Origin: an uncultured Eisenbergiella sp.
GTDB taxonomy: Bacteria > Bacillota > Clostridia > Lachnospirales > Lachnospiraceae
DNA length: 64,000 bases
Reading direction: 5' to 3'
Assembly: GCA_904392525.1 (NCBI GenBank)
Contig: CAJFMW010000004.1
Span: 1 to 64,000, forward strand
The notes beneath the pieces were generated by a model. That model made no database searches. It saw only the letters and a list, made by a program, of their open reading frames with translations, and was not told the origin of the DNA. Positions 1-9,216 of the stretch are shown one piece after another. A program made the translations under genes and the position numbers. The first letter of the stretch is position 1, and every line of letters starts with the position of its first letter.

Positions 1-1143
1 ATAGACCTTCAGGCTCTTTGCTCTGGTGTTGTCAGCCGACTTTACTTCAATGGGGATAAGCTGACCGTCACGCTGAATGACAAAATCTATCTCAGCCCCA
101 CGCTCGGACTCCCAATAGTAGGTCTTGTATCCGTTAATGGTAAGCTGCACATCGACATAGTTTTCAGCCATACCGCCCTTAAAGTCGTTCAGCTCCTCGA
201 CCATATAGAGGACATCGTTTGCCGCTAAGTCTTTCTTTGCACAGAGCAGCCCCAAGTCGGAAACATAAATCTTGAACGCATCAATATCACGGTAATTCTC
301 CAAAGGCTTCTTGATTTGCTCCACTTTATACACCTGTGAAACGATACCCGATAGGCAGAGCCATTCGATAGCGTTTTCAAACTCGGAAGCCCTGCCGCCT
401 TTCTTTATCAGCTTATACTGAAAACGGGTATTCTTTTTTGAAAGCTGTACCGTAATGTTGTCATAGGCAAGCCTTGTTTTTTTGATTTCGTTCACATTGT
501 TGTACTTGCTCATATCGTTGAGATAGCTTGCGAGTATGGTGTCCTGCGTGTGGCGCACAAGGATATAATCCTTTGTCTCTTTGAACTGCAAGACGCACTC
601 AGGCATACCGCCCACAACGAGATACTGCCTGTAAAGCAGCATTGCCGCATCGTGCAGGGCAGAGGGCATCGGCGTATCAGCCCGCATAAATTCCTCCATA
701 TCCATAGGATACAGGGTTTTCATATCGACCTTGCCGACAGGGAAAGAGAATTTCGCCCTGCCTGCCGCCACGCCGAGCAAGCTGCCAAGAGCTACAATAT
801 GATAATCTGGCGCGTCCTCACAAAAGTATTTCAGAGAAGTCAAAGCCCGTTCGCAAAGCTGTACCTCGTCAAATACTATCAGCGTTTTTTCCTTTACTAT
901 CGTCTGACCTGCAATGTGCGATAAAATGGGTATCAGGTAATCAGGGCTGATATTTTCCTCAAAGGTTTTGTTCAGCTTTGGATTCGTTTCAAAATTGAAG
1001 TATGCCACATTTTCATAGCGGCTACGCCCAAACTCTAAAATCGAGTAGGTTTTTCCGACCTGTCTTGCCCCCTGCAAAATCAGGGGCTTACGGTGTTCGC
1101 TTTCTTTCCACGCTTCCAGGAAGCTCATAATCTTTCTATACAT
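1..1143 (-). CDS. ATP-binding protein, AAA_14/DUF4143 type (3' end beyond window)
   Basis: Minus-strand reading frame open to the left edge; starts MYRKIMSFLEAWKESEHRKPLILQGARQVGKTYSILEFGR (Walker A GARQVGKT); C-terminal part has the ESERGAEIDFVIQRDGQLIPIEVKS nuclease-like motif typical of DUF4143 proteins. Confidence 0.85.
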   Translation of the reverse strand, partial: MYRKIMSFLEAWKESEHRKPLILQGARQVGKTYSILEFGRSRYENVAYFNFETNPKLNKTFEENISPDYLIPILSHIAGQTIVKEKTLIVFDEVQLCERALTSLKYFCEDAPDYHIVALGSLLGVAAGRAKFSFPVGKVDMKTLYPMDMEEFMRADTPMPSALHDAAMLLYRQYLVVGGMPECVLQFKETKDYILVRHTQDTILASYLNDMSKYNNVNEIKKTRLAYDNITVQLSKKNTRFQYKLIKKGGRASEFENAIEWLCLSGIVSQVYKVEQIKKPLENYRDIDAFKIYVSDLGLLCAKKDLAANDVLYMVEELNDFKGGMAENYVDVQLTINGYKTYYWESERGAEIDFVIQRDGQLIPIEVKSADNTRAKSLKVY

Positions 1144-1589
1144 GGCCACCCTCCTCGGTTCAACCATAGCATAGCACATATTCATGCAAATATCAACGAG
1201 TATTGCTTGATTTTTAACACTAAAATACACGAATTTTCTTTTTAACTTCTCAAAATTTAACACGAACATAGGTATTACCGTACGGGCACCCATATTTACC
1301 AATCTCCACTTTGTCCACTCCCTCCTTTTGAGCGTGCACGGTGTCTTTCCGCATACTCTCCCCTCTTCTGCTATTATAAGTTATTATAAACGCCAAAGAC
1401 CCTTGATGCCATGCGCCCGTTTTTACATCCTGCGCAGATTTTTACCTGCAAAACCACTTATCTCGTCAACAGCACTTCTTTTTCAAAACAACAGCCGCTG
1501 AAAGCATTCCTGAATTCTTCCGCATTCCAGGATATCGCTTTACAGCGGCCGTTATTCTTTTATTCTTCATATTTTTTGAAAGCACATTT

Positions 1590-1741
1590 CACTGAGCCAG
1601 CTTATAAAGCGCAAGCTGATTCAGACTTACACCTTCCTTTTTTGCTTCAATCGCCAATCGCTGATGCAGGGATTTAGGAACCCTTACCAGAAAGTCTGTC
1701 CGAATTCCTGAGAGAACTGAACTCTTGCGGGAAGAAGTCCT
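1590..1741 (-). pseudogene. HicB-like ribbon-helix-helix C-terminal remnant
   Basis: Minus strand reads ...GIRTDFLVRVPKSLHQRLAIEAKKEGVSLNQLALYKLAQ*, a HicB C-terminal RHH pattern; in-frame TGA at about 1742-1744 and no start codon. Confidence 0.5.
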
Positions 1742-1824
1742 TCAGATGCAGTCGGCTTCTCTGCCGGAGCATATAAAAGCGCTGCTTTCTCTGCTGACGC
1801 GGTACAGGAAAAACCCGAACTTTC

Positions 1825-2811
1825 TCAACAGATTCTGGGCAGCCCTTCCCCGATCAGCTCCGGCACCATCCGGAGCCCGCCCAGGGACGTGTGCAGAAGC
1901 ACCTTTCCGTCCTCTCTGTGGGAAATGCTCCCGATCAGGGCGGCATTTTCGCCGTAGCGGCTTTTTTTCATGCAGGCAAGGGCCAATTCCGCGTCCGCCG
2001 CATCCACCACCGCCGTCATTTTACCCTCGTTTCCCATGTACAGAGGGTCAAGTCCCAGCAGGCCGCAGAAGCCCTTCACGGGAGCGGATACCGGCAGGGC
2101 CTCCTGAGAAAGCTCCACACAGCAGCCGGAAGAGCGGGCGAATTCGGAAAGAACCGTGGCAAGGCCGCCTCTGGTCACATCCCGCATGGCATGAACGCGC
2201 ACCCCCGCCTGCTGCAGGGCGGACACCATCTCTCCCAGCGGGGCGCAGTCGCTTCTGATCTCATTCTCAATTCCCATCCGGGAGCTTAAAATCGCCGCGT
2301 GATGCTCTCCCAGAAAGCCGGATACCAGCACCGCGTCCCCTTCCCGGCAGGCGGATGCGCTCACACAAACGCCTTCCGGAAGGAAGCCCACGCCCGCCGT
2401 GTTGATGAACACGCCGCCCTTTCCTTCCACCACCTTGGTGTCTCCCGCCACGATCATGACTCCCGCCTCCGCTGCGGTTTCCGCCATGGACGCGGCGATT
2501 CTCGCAAGCGCTTCGCCATCCGCCCCTTCTTCAATGATGAAGCCGCAGGTCAGATACTTCGGCACGGCGCCGCTCATCAGCAGGTCGTTTACCGTTCCGC
2601 ACACGCACAGCCTGCCGATATCTCCTCCGGGGAAAAAAAGCGGGTCCACCACAAAGCTGTCCGTGGTCATGGCAAGTCTTCCGCTTCCCTCCACCACGGC
2701 GGAATCTTCCATTTTATCCAGCACCTCGTTATGAAAATTTGCTTCGAAAATCTCCCGGATCAGCTTTCCCGTCTCCCTGCCGCCGCTTCCGTGAACCATT
2801 GTGATTTTCAT
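1825..2811 (-). CDS. hypE: Hydrogenase maturation protein HypE
   Basis: MKITMVHGSGGRETGKLI..., PurM-like fold, terminal ...LPRIC motif. Confidence 0.95.
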   Translation of the reverse strand: MKITMVHGSGGRETGKLIREIFEANFHNEVLDKMEDSAVVEGSGRLAMTTDSFVVDPLFFPGGDIGRLCVCGTVNDLLMSGAVPKYLTCGFIIEEGADGEALARIAASMAETAAEAGVMIVAGDTKVVEGKGGVFINTAGVGFLPEGVCVSASACREGDAVLVSGFLGEHHAAILSSRMGIENEIRSDCAPLGEMVSALQQAGVRVHAMRDVTRGGLATVLSEFARSSGCCVELSQEALPVSAPVKGFCGLLGLDPLYMGNEGKMTAVVDAADAELALACMKKSRYGENAALIGSISHREDGKVLLHTSLGGLRMVPELIGEGLPRIC

Positions 2812-2865
2812 CTTTACCTCCTACCGAAGCACAAAATTGCCATCCTTTCCCATTTTCTTGCTGTC

Positions 2866-4008
2866 CTACAGTCCCCCGGACTGCCAGCAGGAAAAGCAGC
2901 TTCCTTCCGTGGAAACCATGCAGGCTCCCTGGGGCGTCTGGGGCGTGCATACCTTTCCAAACAGCGGGCATTCCTGCGGCCGGATCCTTCCCATCAGTAC
3001 CTGCGCACAGCGGCAGGCGGGATTTCCTCCCGCATCCTCCATCAGCTCCGCGCTTCCCGCATCGAAGGCTTCATATTCCTTCCTCAGCTTCCTTCCGGAA
3101 CCCGCGATCACGCCGATCCCCCGCCAGGCTGCGTCACAGGGCTCGAAAAAGCGGTCCACCCGCTCCTGTGCCTCCCTGTTCCCCTCTTCCGTTACCGCCG
3201 AAGGATACAGATTCAGCACCCGTCCCTGCCCCTGCAGCTTCACCAGCGCGGCGATGGCCGCCAGGATTTCCTTTCCTTCAAAGCCCGCTACCACAAAGGG
3301 AAGGCCGTACTTTCGTGCCAGAGGCTCGAAGATACGGCTGCCCGTGATTACGCTCACGTGTCCAGGGGCGAGGAATCCATGGATCCGTTCGGGTCCATGG
3401 ATTCCTCGAAATGCGGGAATCCATCCGGATTCCTGCATTTCCCCGGATTGTCCTCCCCTGACGGGAACAGAGATTTCCCTGGCAGGGCAGGCGTCTGAGG
3501 AATTATGGGCGCAGATCCAGTCGATTGCGGGGGGCATTACCTTCAAAGAGGTGAGAAGGCGCAGATTCTTAACGCCCTGCTCCAGCGCTTCCTGCACCAG
3601 AAGGGCATAAACGGGTGTTGTGGTCTCAAAGCCCACCGCCGCAAAAATGTATCCATGATCCGGGTCCGCTTTTGCCAGCTTCAGCGCGTCCATGGGGGAA
3701 TAGACCATCCGCACGCTGCATCCCTGAGCGCGCGCCTCGCTCAGGCTGATAGCGCTTCCGGGGACGCGGAGCATATCGCCGAAGGTCACGATGCAGTTCT
3801 TCGGATCCGTTCCCAGCTCGATCAGACGGTCAATATAAGAGCTCACCGTCACGCAGACCGGACAACCGGGGCCGGATACCAGCTCGATGGAGGGCGGCAG
3901 CAGGGCGGGAATCCCGTTTCTGTGGATTTCCGCCGTGTGGGTGCCGCACACTTCCATGAAGCGGAGCGGCTTTCCGTCATAGCTTTGCAGATACTCAAGG
4001 ATTTTCAT
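2866..4008 (-). CDS. hypD: Hydrogenase maturation protein HypD
   Basis: MKILEYLQSYDGKPLRFMEVCGTHTAEI...GPGCPVCVT...FLAPGHVSVITG; start placed at internal Met (4008) rather than the ORF-track start. Confidence 0.93.
   Translation of the reverse strand: MKILEYLQSYDGKPLRFMEVCGTHTAEIHRNGIPALLPPSIELVSGPGCPVCVTVSSYIDRLIELGTDPKNCIVTFGDMLRVPGSAISLSEARAQGCSVRMVYSPMDALKLAKADPDHGYIFAAVGFETTTPVYALLVQEALEQGVKNLRLLTSLKVMPPAIDWICAHNSSDACPAREISVPVRGGQSGEMQESGWIPAFRGIHGPERIHGFLAPGHVSVITGSRIFEPLARKYGLPFVVAGFEGKEILAAIAALVKLQGQGRVLNLYPSAVTEEGNREAQERVDRFFEPCDAAWRGIGVIAGSGRKLRKEYEAFDAGSAELMEDAGGNPACRCAQVLMGRIRPQECPLFGKVCTPQTPQGACMVSTEGSCFSCWQSGGL
3369..3441. repeat. Two adjacent near-perfect inverted repeats inside hypD
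   Basis: cgaggaatccatggatcc(3369-3386)/gggtccatggattcctcg(3391-3408), 17/18 paired; gaaatgcgggaatcc(3408-3422)/ggattcctgcatttc(3427-3441), 14/15 paired. Confidence 0.9.
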
Positions 4009-4225
4009 CCGCCATGACCTCCTCCAGCTCGTCAAACAGCTCCTGCATCCGGTCTCCCTCTTCTTCGGAAAGCACCTGCAGGATACAGCCCGCATGCACC
4101 AGCACCCGGTCTCCGGGCTTCACCTTCACCAGCCCCGCCTCCGCGGTCACCTGGTTTCCCTGAAAATCCACCACAGCCTTATTTTCCTTTATCGACAACA
4201 CCCTTCCGGGCAAAGCAACACACAT
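3995..4225 (-). CDS. hypC: Hydrogenase maturation chaperone HypC
   Basis: MCVALPGRVLSIKENKAVVDFQG...; Met1-Cys2 signature; start at internal Met. Confidence 0.93.
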   Translation of the reverse strand: MCVALPGRVLSIKENKAVVDFQGNQVTAEAGLVKVKPGDRVLVHAGCILQVLSEEEGDRMQELFDELEEVMADENP

Positions 4226-4592
4226 ATTTTCCCACTGACTGCATTCCATACGGGCAGCCGCCTATATGACAGTCTTTCCTTTCTGCAGCCTCCGACATCC
4301 GAAAGTCTGCTCTTCTTACGACAGTTGAAACGGGGCTCAGGCCGTTTCCATTGCCGCCAAATCATTTTCTATTATACTCGTTTCCAGCCGATTTTCCAGC
4401 CCTTTCAGCGACGTTTCCCGGCCCCGGCAGTGTCTGGCCGGTCTATTTTTTCCCCCAGCTTTTCTTAGTCATACATCTGATCCTGCGGAAAAAAATTCGT
4501 GACGAAAACGGCACATCCATGTATAATCATACAGTGGTCTGTTTTTCTTTTCAGGAACCATACAAATATCGGCAACATATGCTTTTAAGAGG

Positions 4593-5216
4593 GTGAGACA
4601 TTTGTACAGAACGTTGCTTTACACAATCCTTGGCTACCTGTCCGGCAGCCTTCTTTTTGCGAAATTTTTCAGCCATCTTCTCGATGGGGAGGACATTACA
4701 GAGGACAGTCCGGATAAAAATCCCGGTGTCTACAACGCTTTTCTCTACGGTGGAAAGCTCTGCGGCATCCTGACGCTGTGCTGTGATTTATTGAAGGGTA
4801 TTCTCCCCGTTTATCTCTACTTAAAAGCCCCGTCCCCGGCCGCTGCCGGAGGCGGGCTGGCTCTGGTTCTCGCCGCGCCCGTGCTGGGACATATTTTTCC
4901 GCTCTGGCACAGATTCCGCGGAGGGAAGGGCATCACCGTGAGCTTTGGCGTGCTCCTCGGCCTGCTTCCTAAAGCCGGCCCGGTGGTGATTCTGGCCTGT
5001 GTGTTCCTCTTTTTCTCTCTGGTCGTAAAAATCACGCCCAACTGCCACCGGACGCTTTTTACCTATCTGGTCTCCGCTGTCCTCATGGTGGTGTTTTTCC
5101 CCGAAACTCCTGTTTCCGCGGGTTTCTGGATCATCACGGCGGCGGTGGCTGCAAAGCTCCTTTCCGGCTCCGAAATTCGAGAAAGATGTGAGGTAAAAGC
5201 ATTATGGAAGCACTGA
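4593..5216 (+). CDS. plsY: Glycerol-3-phosphate acyltransferase (PlsY family)
   Basis: GYLSGSLLFAKFF...DKNPGVYNAF...GHIFPLWHRFRGGKGITVSFGVLLG. Confidence 0.85.
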   Translation: MRHLYRTLLYTILGYLSGSLLFAKFFSHLLDGEDITEDSPDKNPGVYNAFLYGGKLCGILTLCCDLLKGILPVYLYLKAPSPAAAGGGLALVLAAPVLGHIFPLWHRFRGGKGITVSFGVLLGLLPKAGPVVILACVFLFFSLVVKITPNCHRTLFTYLVSAVLMVVFFPETPVSAGFWIITAAVAAKLLSGSEIRERCEVKALWKH

Positions 5217-6322
5217 TTCTTTCCTGCGGCACGGGCGGCGGCCATCATTCCGCCGCGCGGGCGGTGGCAGATGAACTGAAACGGCGGGGACATACCGCTG
5301 TTTTTCTTGACCCCTTTACCCTTGCCGGCAGAAAAACCGCCGCGCTGGTGGGCAACAGCTACATCCGTGTGGTGCAGAATTCCCCAAGGCTGTTCGGTTT
5401 TGCCTATTCCCTGGGCGAGCATTACCGCAGGCTCCCCATCACCTCTCCGGTCTATCAGGTGAACAGCCTGCTTGCCGGGCATTTGAAACGTTATCTGCAA
5501 GAGAATCACTTCGATGTGATTTTCATGACCCATATGTATCCGGCGCATGTCCTGACGGCTCTGCGAAAGAAGGGAACCGCCCTTCCACCCACCATTCAGA
5601 TCGCCACGGACTATACCTGCATTCCTTTCCTGGAGGAAGGCATCTGCGATTATTATGTCATCCCTTCCGCGGAGCTTTCGGAAGAATTTACCGAGCGGGG
5701 CATTCCTTCCGAAAAGCTTCTTCCATTCGGCATACCGGTGAACCGGAAATTCACCCTCTCCTTCTCTCAGCAGGAGGCCAGAAAAAGGCTGGGACTTCCG
5801 GAAAAGGGTCTCTGCTGTCTGCTTGCCGGCGGCAGCATCGGCGCCGGAAGCATTCCGCAGGCGGCCGATATTCTGCGCACTTTTCTGGCAGGCGAAGAAA
5901 ACGGCACGCTCGTCATTCTCTGCGGGAAAAGACGGGGACTGTACGAAAGGCTCTGCAAAAAGTATCAGGCTGACAGCCGGGTTCTGGTTCTGGAAAGCAC
6001 GCCGCGCATGGCGGAATATATGCGCGCCTGCGATATTTTTCTCACCAAGCCGGGCGGCCTTTCCTCCACGGAAGCCGCCGTTTCCGGCGTGCCGCTGATC
6101 CTGCTCTCCCCCATTCCGGGCTGTGAGACGCACAACGCCGCCTGGTTTTCCTCCCACCGGATGGCCCTCACTGCGGAGCATCCGCAGACGGACCTGCTTT
6201 CCGCCCTCACAGTCATGCAGAACGTACACGGTCTGAAGGAGGAAATGCTCCAGGCCCAGCGGACATACATCAATCCGAATTCCACCCGGGATCTTTGCGA
6301 CTTCGCAGAACGTCTGCTCTGA
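5204..6322 (+). CDS. MGDG synthase/UgtP-like processive glycolipid glycosyltransferase
   Basis: MEALILSCGTGGGHHSAARAVADEL...; GT-B fold with FLTKPGGLSSTEA motif; overlaps plsY end. Confidence 0.85.
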   Translation: MEALILSCGTGGGHHSAARAVADELKRRGHTAVFLDPFTLAGRKTAALVGNSYIRVVQNSPRLFGFAYSLGEHYRRLPITSPVYQVNSLLAGHLKRYLQENHFDVIFMTHMYPAHVLTALRKKGTALPPTIQIATDYTCIPFLEEGICDYYVIPSAELSEEFTERGIPSEKLLPFGIPVNRKFTLSFSQQEARKRLGLPEKGLCCLLAGGSIGAGSIPQAADILRTFLAGEENGTLVILCGKRRGLYERLCKKYQADSRVLVLESTPRMAEYMRACDIFLTKPGGLSSTEAAVSGVPLILLSPIPGCETHNAAWFSSHRMALTAEHPQTDLLSALTVMQNVHGLKEEMLQAQRTYINPNSTRDLCDFAERLL

Positions 6323-6339
6323 CCGGCGCCGCCCTGCGC

Positions 6340-8730
6340 TCAATCCTGCAGGGCGATCCAGGCCTGTCCCAGGCAGATGCCTCCGTCGTTGCCCGGCACC
6401 TGCTCATTGACATACACCGAAAAACCGTCCGCCTCCAACAGCGCCCTGCAGCGTTCCTGCAGCAGTACATTGGCGAACACGCCGCCGCTTAAGGCAGTCT
6501 GGAGGATTCCGGTTCTCTCCCGCAGCCGTCTGCACATGGCAAGCACCATCCGGGCCAGCGCCTCATGGAAGGCCAGCGCGAGCGTCTGGGCCCGCTCCGG
6601 TTTTATTCCGCATTCCCCTTCTTCAGAAAGCTCCCGAAGCAGCGCTTCCAGAAGCGTTCTGCGGTCCGCAATCAGCATCTCTCCTTCTTCCCGTATCGGA
6701 AAGGGAAGCTCCCGTTCCCGGGCCCCGTTCTCCGGCCTCTCTTCCCGCCGTTTTCTTTCCTTCCAAGCCGCATTTTCCAGCGCGATAGCGCATTCCCCTT
6801 CATAGCTGTTACAATCCCGGATGCCAAGCAGAGCGCTCACCGCGTCAAAAAGCCGTCCCATGCTGGAGCTTTGTTGTACGTTGATCCCGAGCTTCAGCGC
6901 CTTTCTGACCAGCTCCACTTTGGAGCCGACCGTTTTGGAAAAGGAAGCGTCTTTCCCTTCCGAAAGGAGGGCGAGATGGCAGGCGGCTGTCAGGGACGCA
7001 TCTTTGGAGGAAGCATCCCCGCCCGTCAGGAAAATCTCCTCCAGATGGCCGCAGCGCTGAAAGGAAGCCCCTTCACAGACCAGAAATTCCCCGCCCCAGA
7101 TGTGGCCGTCCGTTCCGTATCCGGTTCCGTCAAAAATCACGGCGATGCAGCGTTCCAGCCCGTGCTCCGCCATCACGGAAGCCGCATGGGCGTGGTGATG
7201 CTGTACCTGAAGCAAAGAAAGTCCGCTTCGGGCAGCCATCTCCTCCGCCAGCCGGGTCGTCTGATAACCCGGATGCAGGTCGCAGATCAGCTTTTGCGGA
7301 CGGACGCCGAACAGCGTTTTCATCCGGTCCAGTTCTTTGCGGAAATTCTGATATACACGGAAATTTTCCATGTCTCCCAGATACTGGCTCAGGTAGGCCC
7401 GCTCTCCCGCCGCCAGACAAAACGCCGATTTCAGGTCGCCGCCGAAGGCCAGAACCTCCTTATGCTCCTTTTTTGCAGAAAAAACCGGCCCGCATTCCCT
7501 CTCATGCAAATAAACCGGGGAGGGCACAAAGCCCCGGCTTCTTCTGAGCATCTGCACATGTCCCGCCGTAATCCGCATCAGGGAATCATCCAGCGGCGTA
7601 ACGATGCGCCTTGTGTTCCAGGCAGCGCCGTCCAGCGCTTGGGGAAAACGCTCCCACAGCTCTGCCAGTTCCTCCTCCTTCGTGAAAATGGGATCGTCCG
7701 TGGCATTTGCGCTGGTCATCACCAGCGGCCCCGCTTCTTCGGTGAGAAGCTGGTGCAGGCCCGTATACGGAAGGAACGCCCCCAGATACCTGCTTTCCGC
7801 GCACAGGGACGGACAAAAGGTGTCCTGCCCGCTTCTTTCCAGAAGGACGATCGGTCTGGCCGGGGAAAGCAGCAGCGCTTCCTCCTGCCGGGATACCCTG
7901 CAGAAGGCCCGGATGCCATGGGTGCCGTCCAGAGACGGAAACATCACCGCAAAGGGCTTTTTCTCCCGCCCCTTTAACAGACGGAGCCGGCGTACCGTTT
8001 CCTCCCGGTCGGGCCGGCAGGCAAACTGATATCCGCCGATCCCTTTTACCGCCAGAATCCCGCCCTCCTTCAGGATGCGAACCGCTTCTGAAAGGGCGGC
8101 GTCTGAGGGCAGGCCCGGAGCCATCCCACCGCCTTTGGAAGAAAAATCCTCCCTCCCGCTCAGAATCAGCTGCGGGCCGCAGTCTCTGCAGGAAATGGTC
8201 TGGGCATGCCGTCTTCTTCCGCCCGGCTGCCGATATTCCCGGCCGCATTCCGGGCACATGGCATATTCCCGCATGGAAATGTGCTCCCTGTCATAGGGAA
8301 TGGCTTCCAGGATGCTGTAACGGGGCCCGCAGGCCGTGCAGCTGATGAAGGGATATCGAAAACGCCGGTTTTCGGGATTTTTCAACTCCGCCAGACAGTC
8401 CGCGCAGATGGGAAGGTCGGGCGGAATCAGCGGAAGATCCGCTCCGTTTTCCGCCTCGCTCTCCACGATCAGAAAATCCTCCGGCTCCGCACCTGCCTCT
8501 CTTTCCTTTTCCACAATCACCCGGTCCACCCGGGCGGCTGGCGGCGTACACGAACGAAGGCGATGGACCAGCTCCTCCATCGCCTCTTTCGTTCCATATG
8601 CTTCGATTCTCACCACGCCGCCGCTGTTGCACACGCTTCCCCGAATGGAAAGCGTGCGGGCACACTCCGCCACAAAGGGGCGGAAGCCCACGCCCTGCAC
8701 CACGCCGAGGACGGTGATCTGCGCCCTCAT
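6340..8730 (-). CDS. hypF: Carbamoyltransferase HypF
   Basis: Acylphosphatase domain (VLGVVQGVGFRPFVAECA), two CxxC zinc-finger pairs, YrdC-like domain, Kae1-like domain (HHHAHAASVMAEH). Start at 8730, overlapping the upstream 4Fe-4S gene stop by 4 nt. Confidence 0.93.
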   Translation of the reverse strand: MRAQITVLGVVQGVGFRPFVAECARTLSIRGSVCNSGGVVRIEAYGTKEAMEELVHRLRSCTPPAARVDRVIVEKEREAGAEPEDFLIVESEAENGADLPLIPPDLPICADCLAELKNPENRRFRYPFISCTACGPRYSILEAIPYDREHISMREYAMCPECGREYRQPGGRRRHAQTISCRDCGPQLILSGREDFSSKGGGMAPGLPSDAALSEAVRILKEGGILAVKGIGGYQFACRPDREETVRRLRLLKGREKKPFAVMFPSLDGTHGIRAFCRVSRQEEALLLSPARPIVLLERSGQDTFCPSLCAESRYLGAFLPYTGLHQLLTEEAGPLVMTSANATDDPIFTKEEELAELWERFPQALDGAAWNTRRIVTPLDDSLMRITAGHVQMLRRSRGFVPSPVYLHERECGPVFSAKKEHKEVLAFGGDLKSAFCLAAGERAYLSQYLGDMENFRVYQNFRKELDRMKTLFGVRPQKLICDLHPGYQTTRLAEEMAARSGLSLLQVQHHHAHAASVMAEHGLERCIAVIFDGTGYGTDGHIWGGEFLVCEGASFQRCGHLEEIFLTGGDASSKDASLTAACHLALLSEGKDASFSKTVGSKVELVRKALKLGINVQQSSSMGRLFDAVSALLGIRDCNSYEGECAIALENAAWKERKRREERPENGARERELPFPIREEGEMLIADRRTLLEALLRELSEEGECGIKPERAQTLALAFHEALARMVLAMCRRLRERTGILQTALSGGVFANVLLQERCRALLEADGFSVYVNEQVPGNDGGICLGQAWIALQD

Positions 8731-9200
8731 GCTTCCGTCTTTCCGACAGGAGCCTGCGCTTTTGTGACCGCACCGGATCCCTCCGCTTTCGCCGTCGCTT
8801 CCCCCTGCGGTTTTGCTGCAGGGGCCGCAGGCTTTGCGGCCGGAGCGGGCATGTTTGTTTTCAGGAAAGAATCCTCTGTCTTCTCCGCCCCGGGCCGGGT
8901 ATAGGTATTCTTCATGGTCAGACACTTCTTCGGGCAGGTTTCCACGCAGCAGCCGCACTGGATACAGCCGAAGCGCTCGATCTTCCAGGTCTTCTCCGCC
9001 CGGTTTACGGTAATCGCGCCGGTGGGACATTTTCTGGAGCAGAGCCCGCAGAGAATGCAGGTGTCAATATCGATTTCCACATGGCCCCTCGTCCGCTCCG
9101 GGTATTCCCTGGGCTGTTCCGGATAGGGTCTGGTAACGGGCGGGCTGAACAGATTCTTCAGCGCCGTCCGGGTAAATCTCATGGTCCGCATGTTTTTCAT
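8727..9200 (-). CDS. echF: Ech-type hydrogenase 4Fe-4S subunit (EchF/NuoI-like) with Ala/Pro-rich C-terminal tail
   Basis: CILCGLCSRKCPTGAI...CIQCGCCVETCPKKCLTM; operon position. Confidence 0.85.
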   Translation of the reverse strand: MKNMRTMRFTRTALKNLFSPPVTRPYPEQPREYPERTRGHVEIDIDTCILCGLCSRKCPTGAITVNRAEKTWKIERFGCIQCGCCVETCPKKCLTMKNTYTRPGAEKTEDSFLKTNMPAPAAKPAAPAAKPQGEATAKAEGSGAVTKAQAPVGKTEA

Positions 9201-9216
9201 GGCAATCTCCCTCCTT

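Noticed and set aside
6565-7977. 470-aa plus-strand ORF
   Set aside because: Antisense to hypF; no domain signature.
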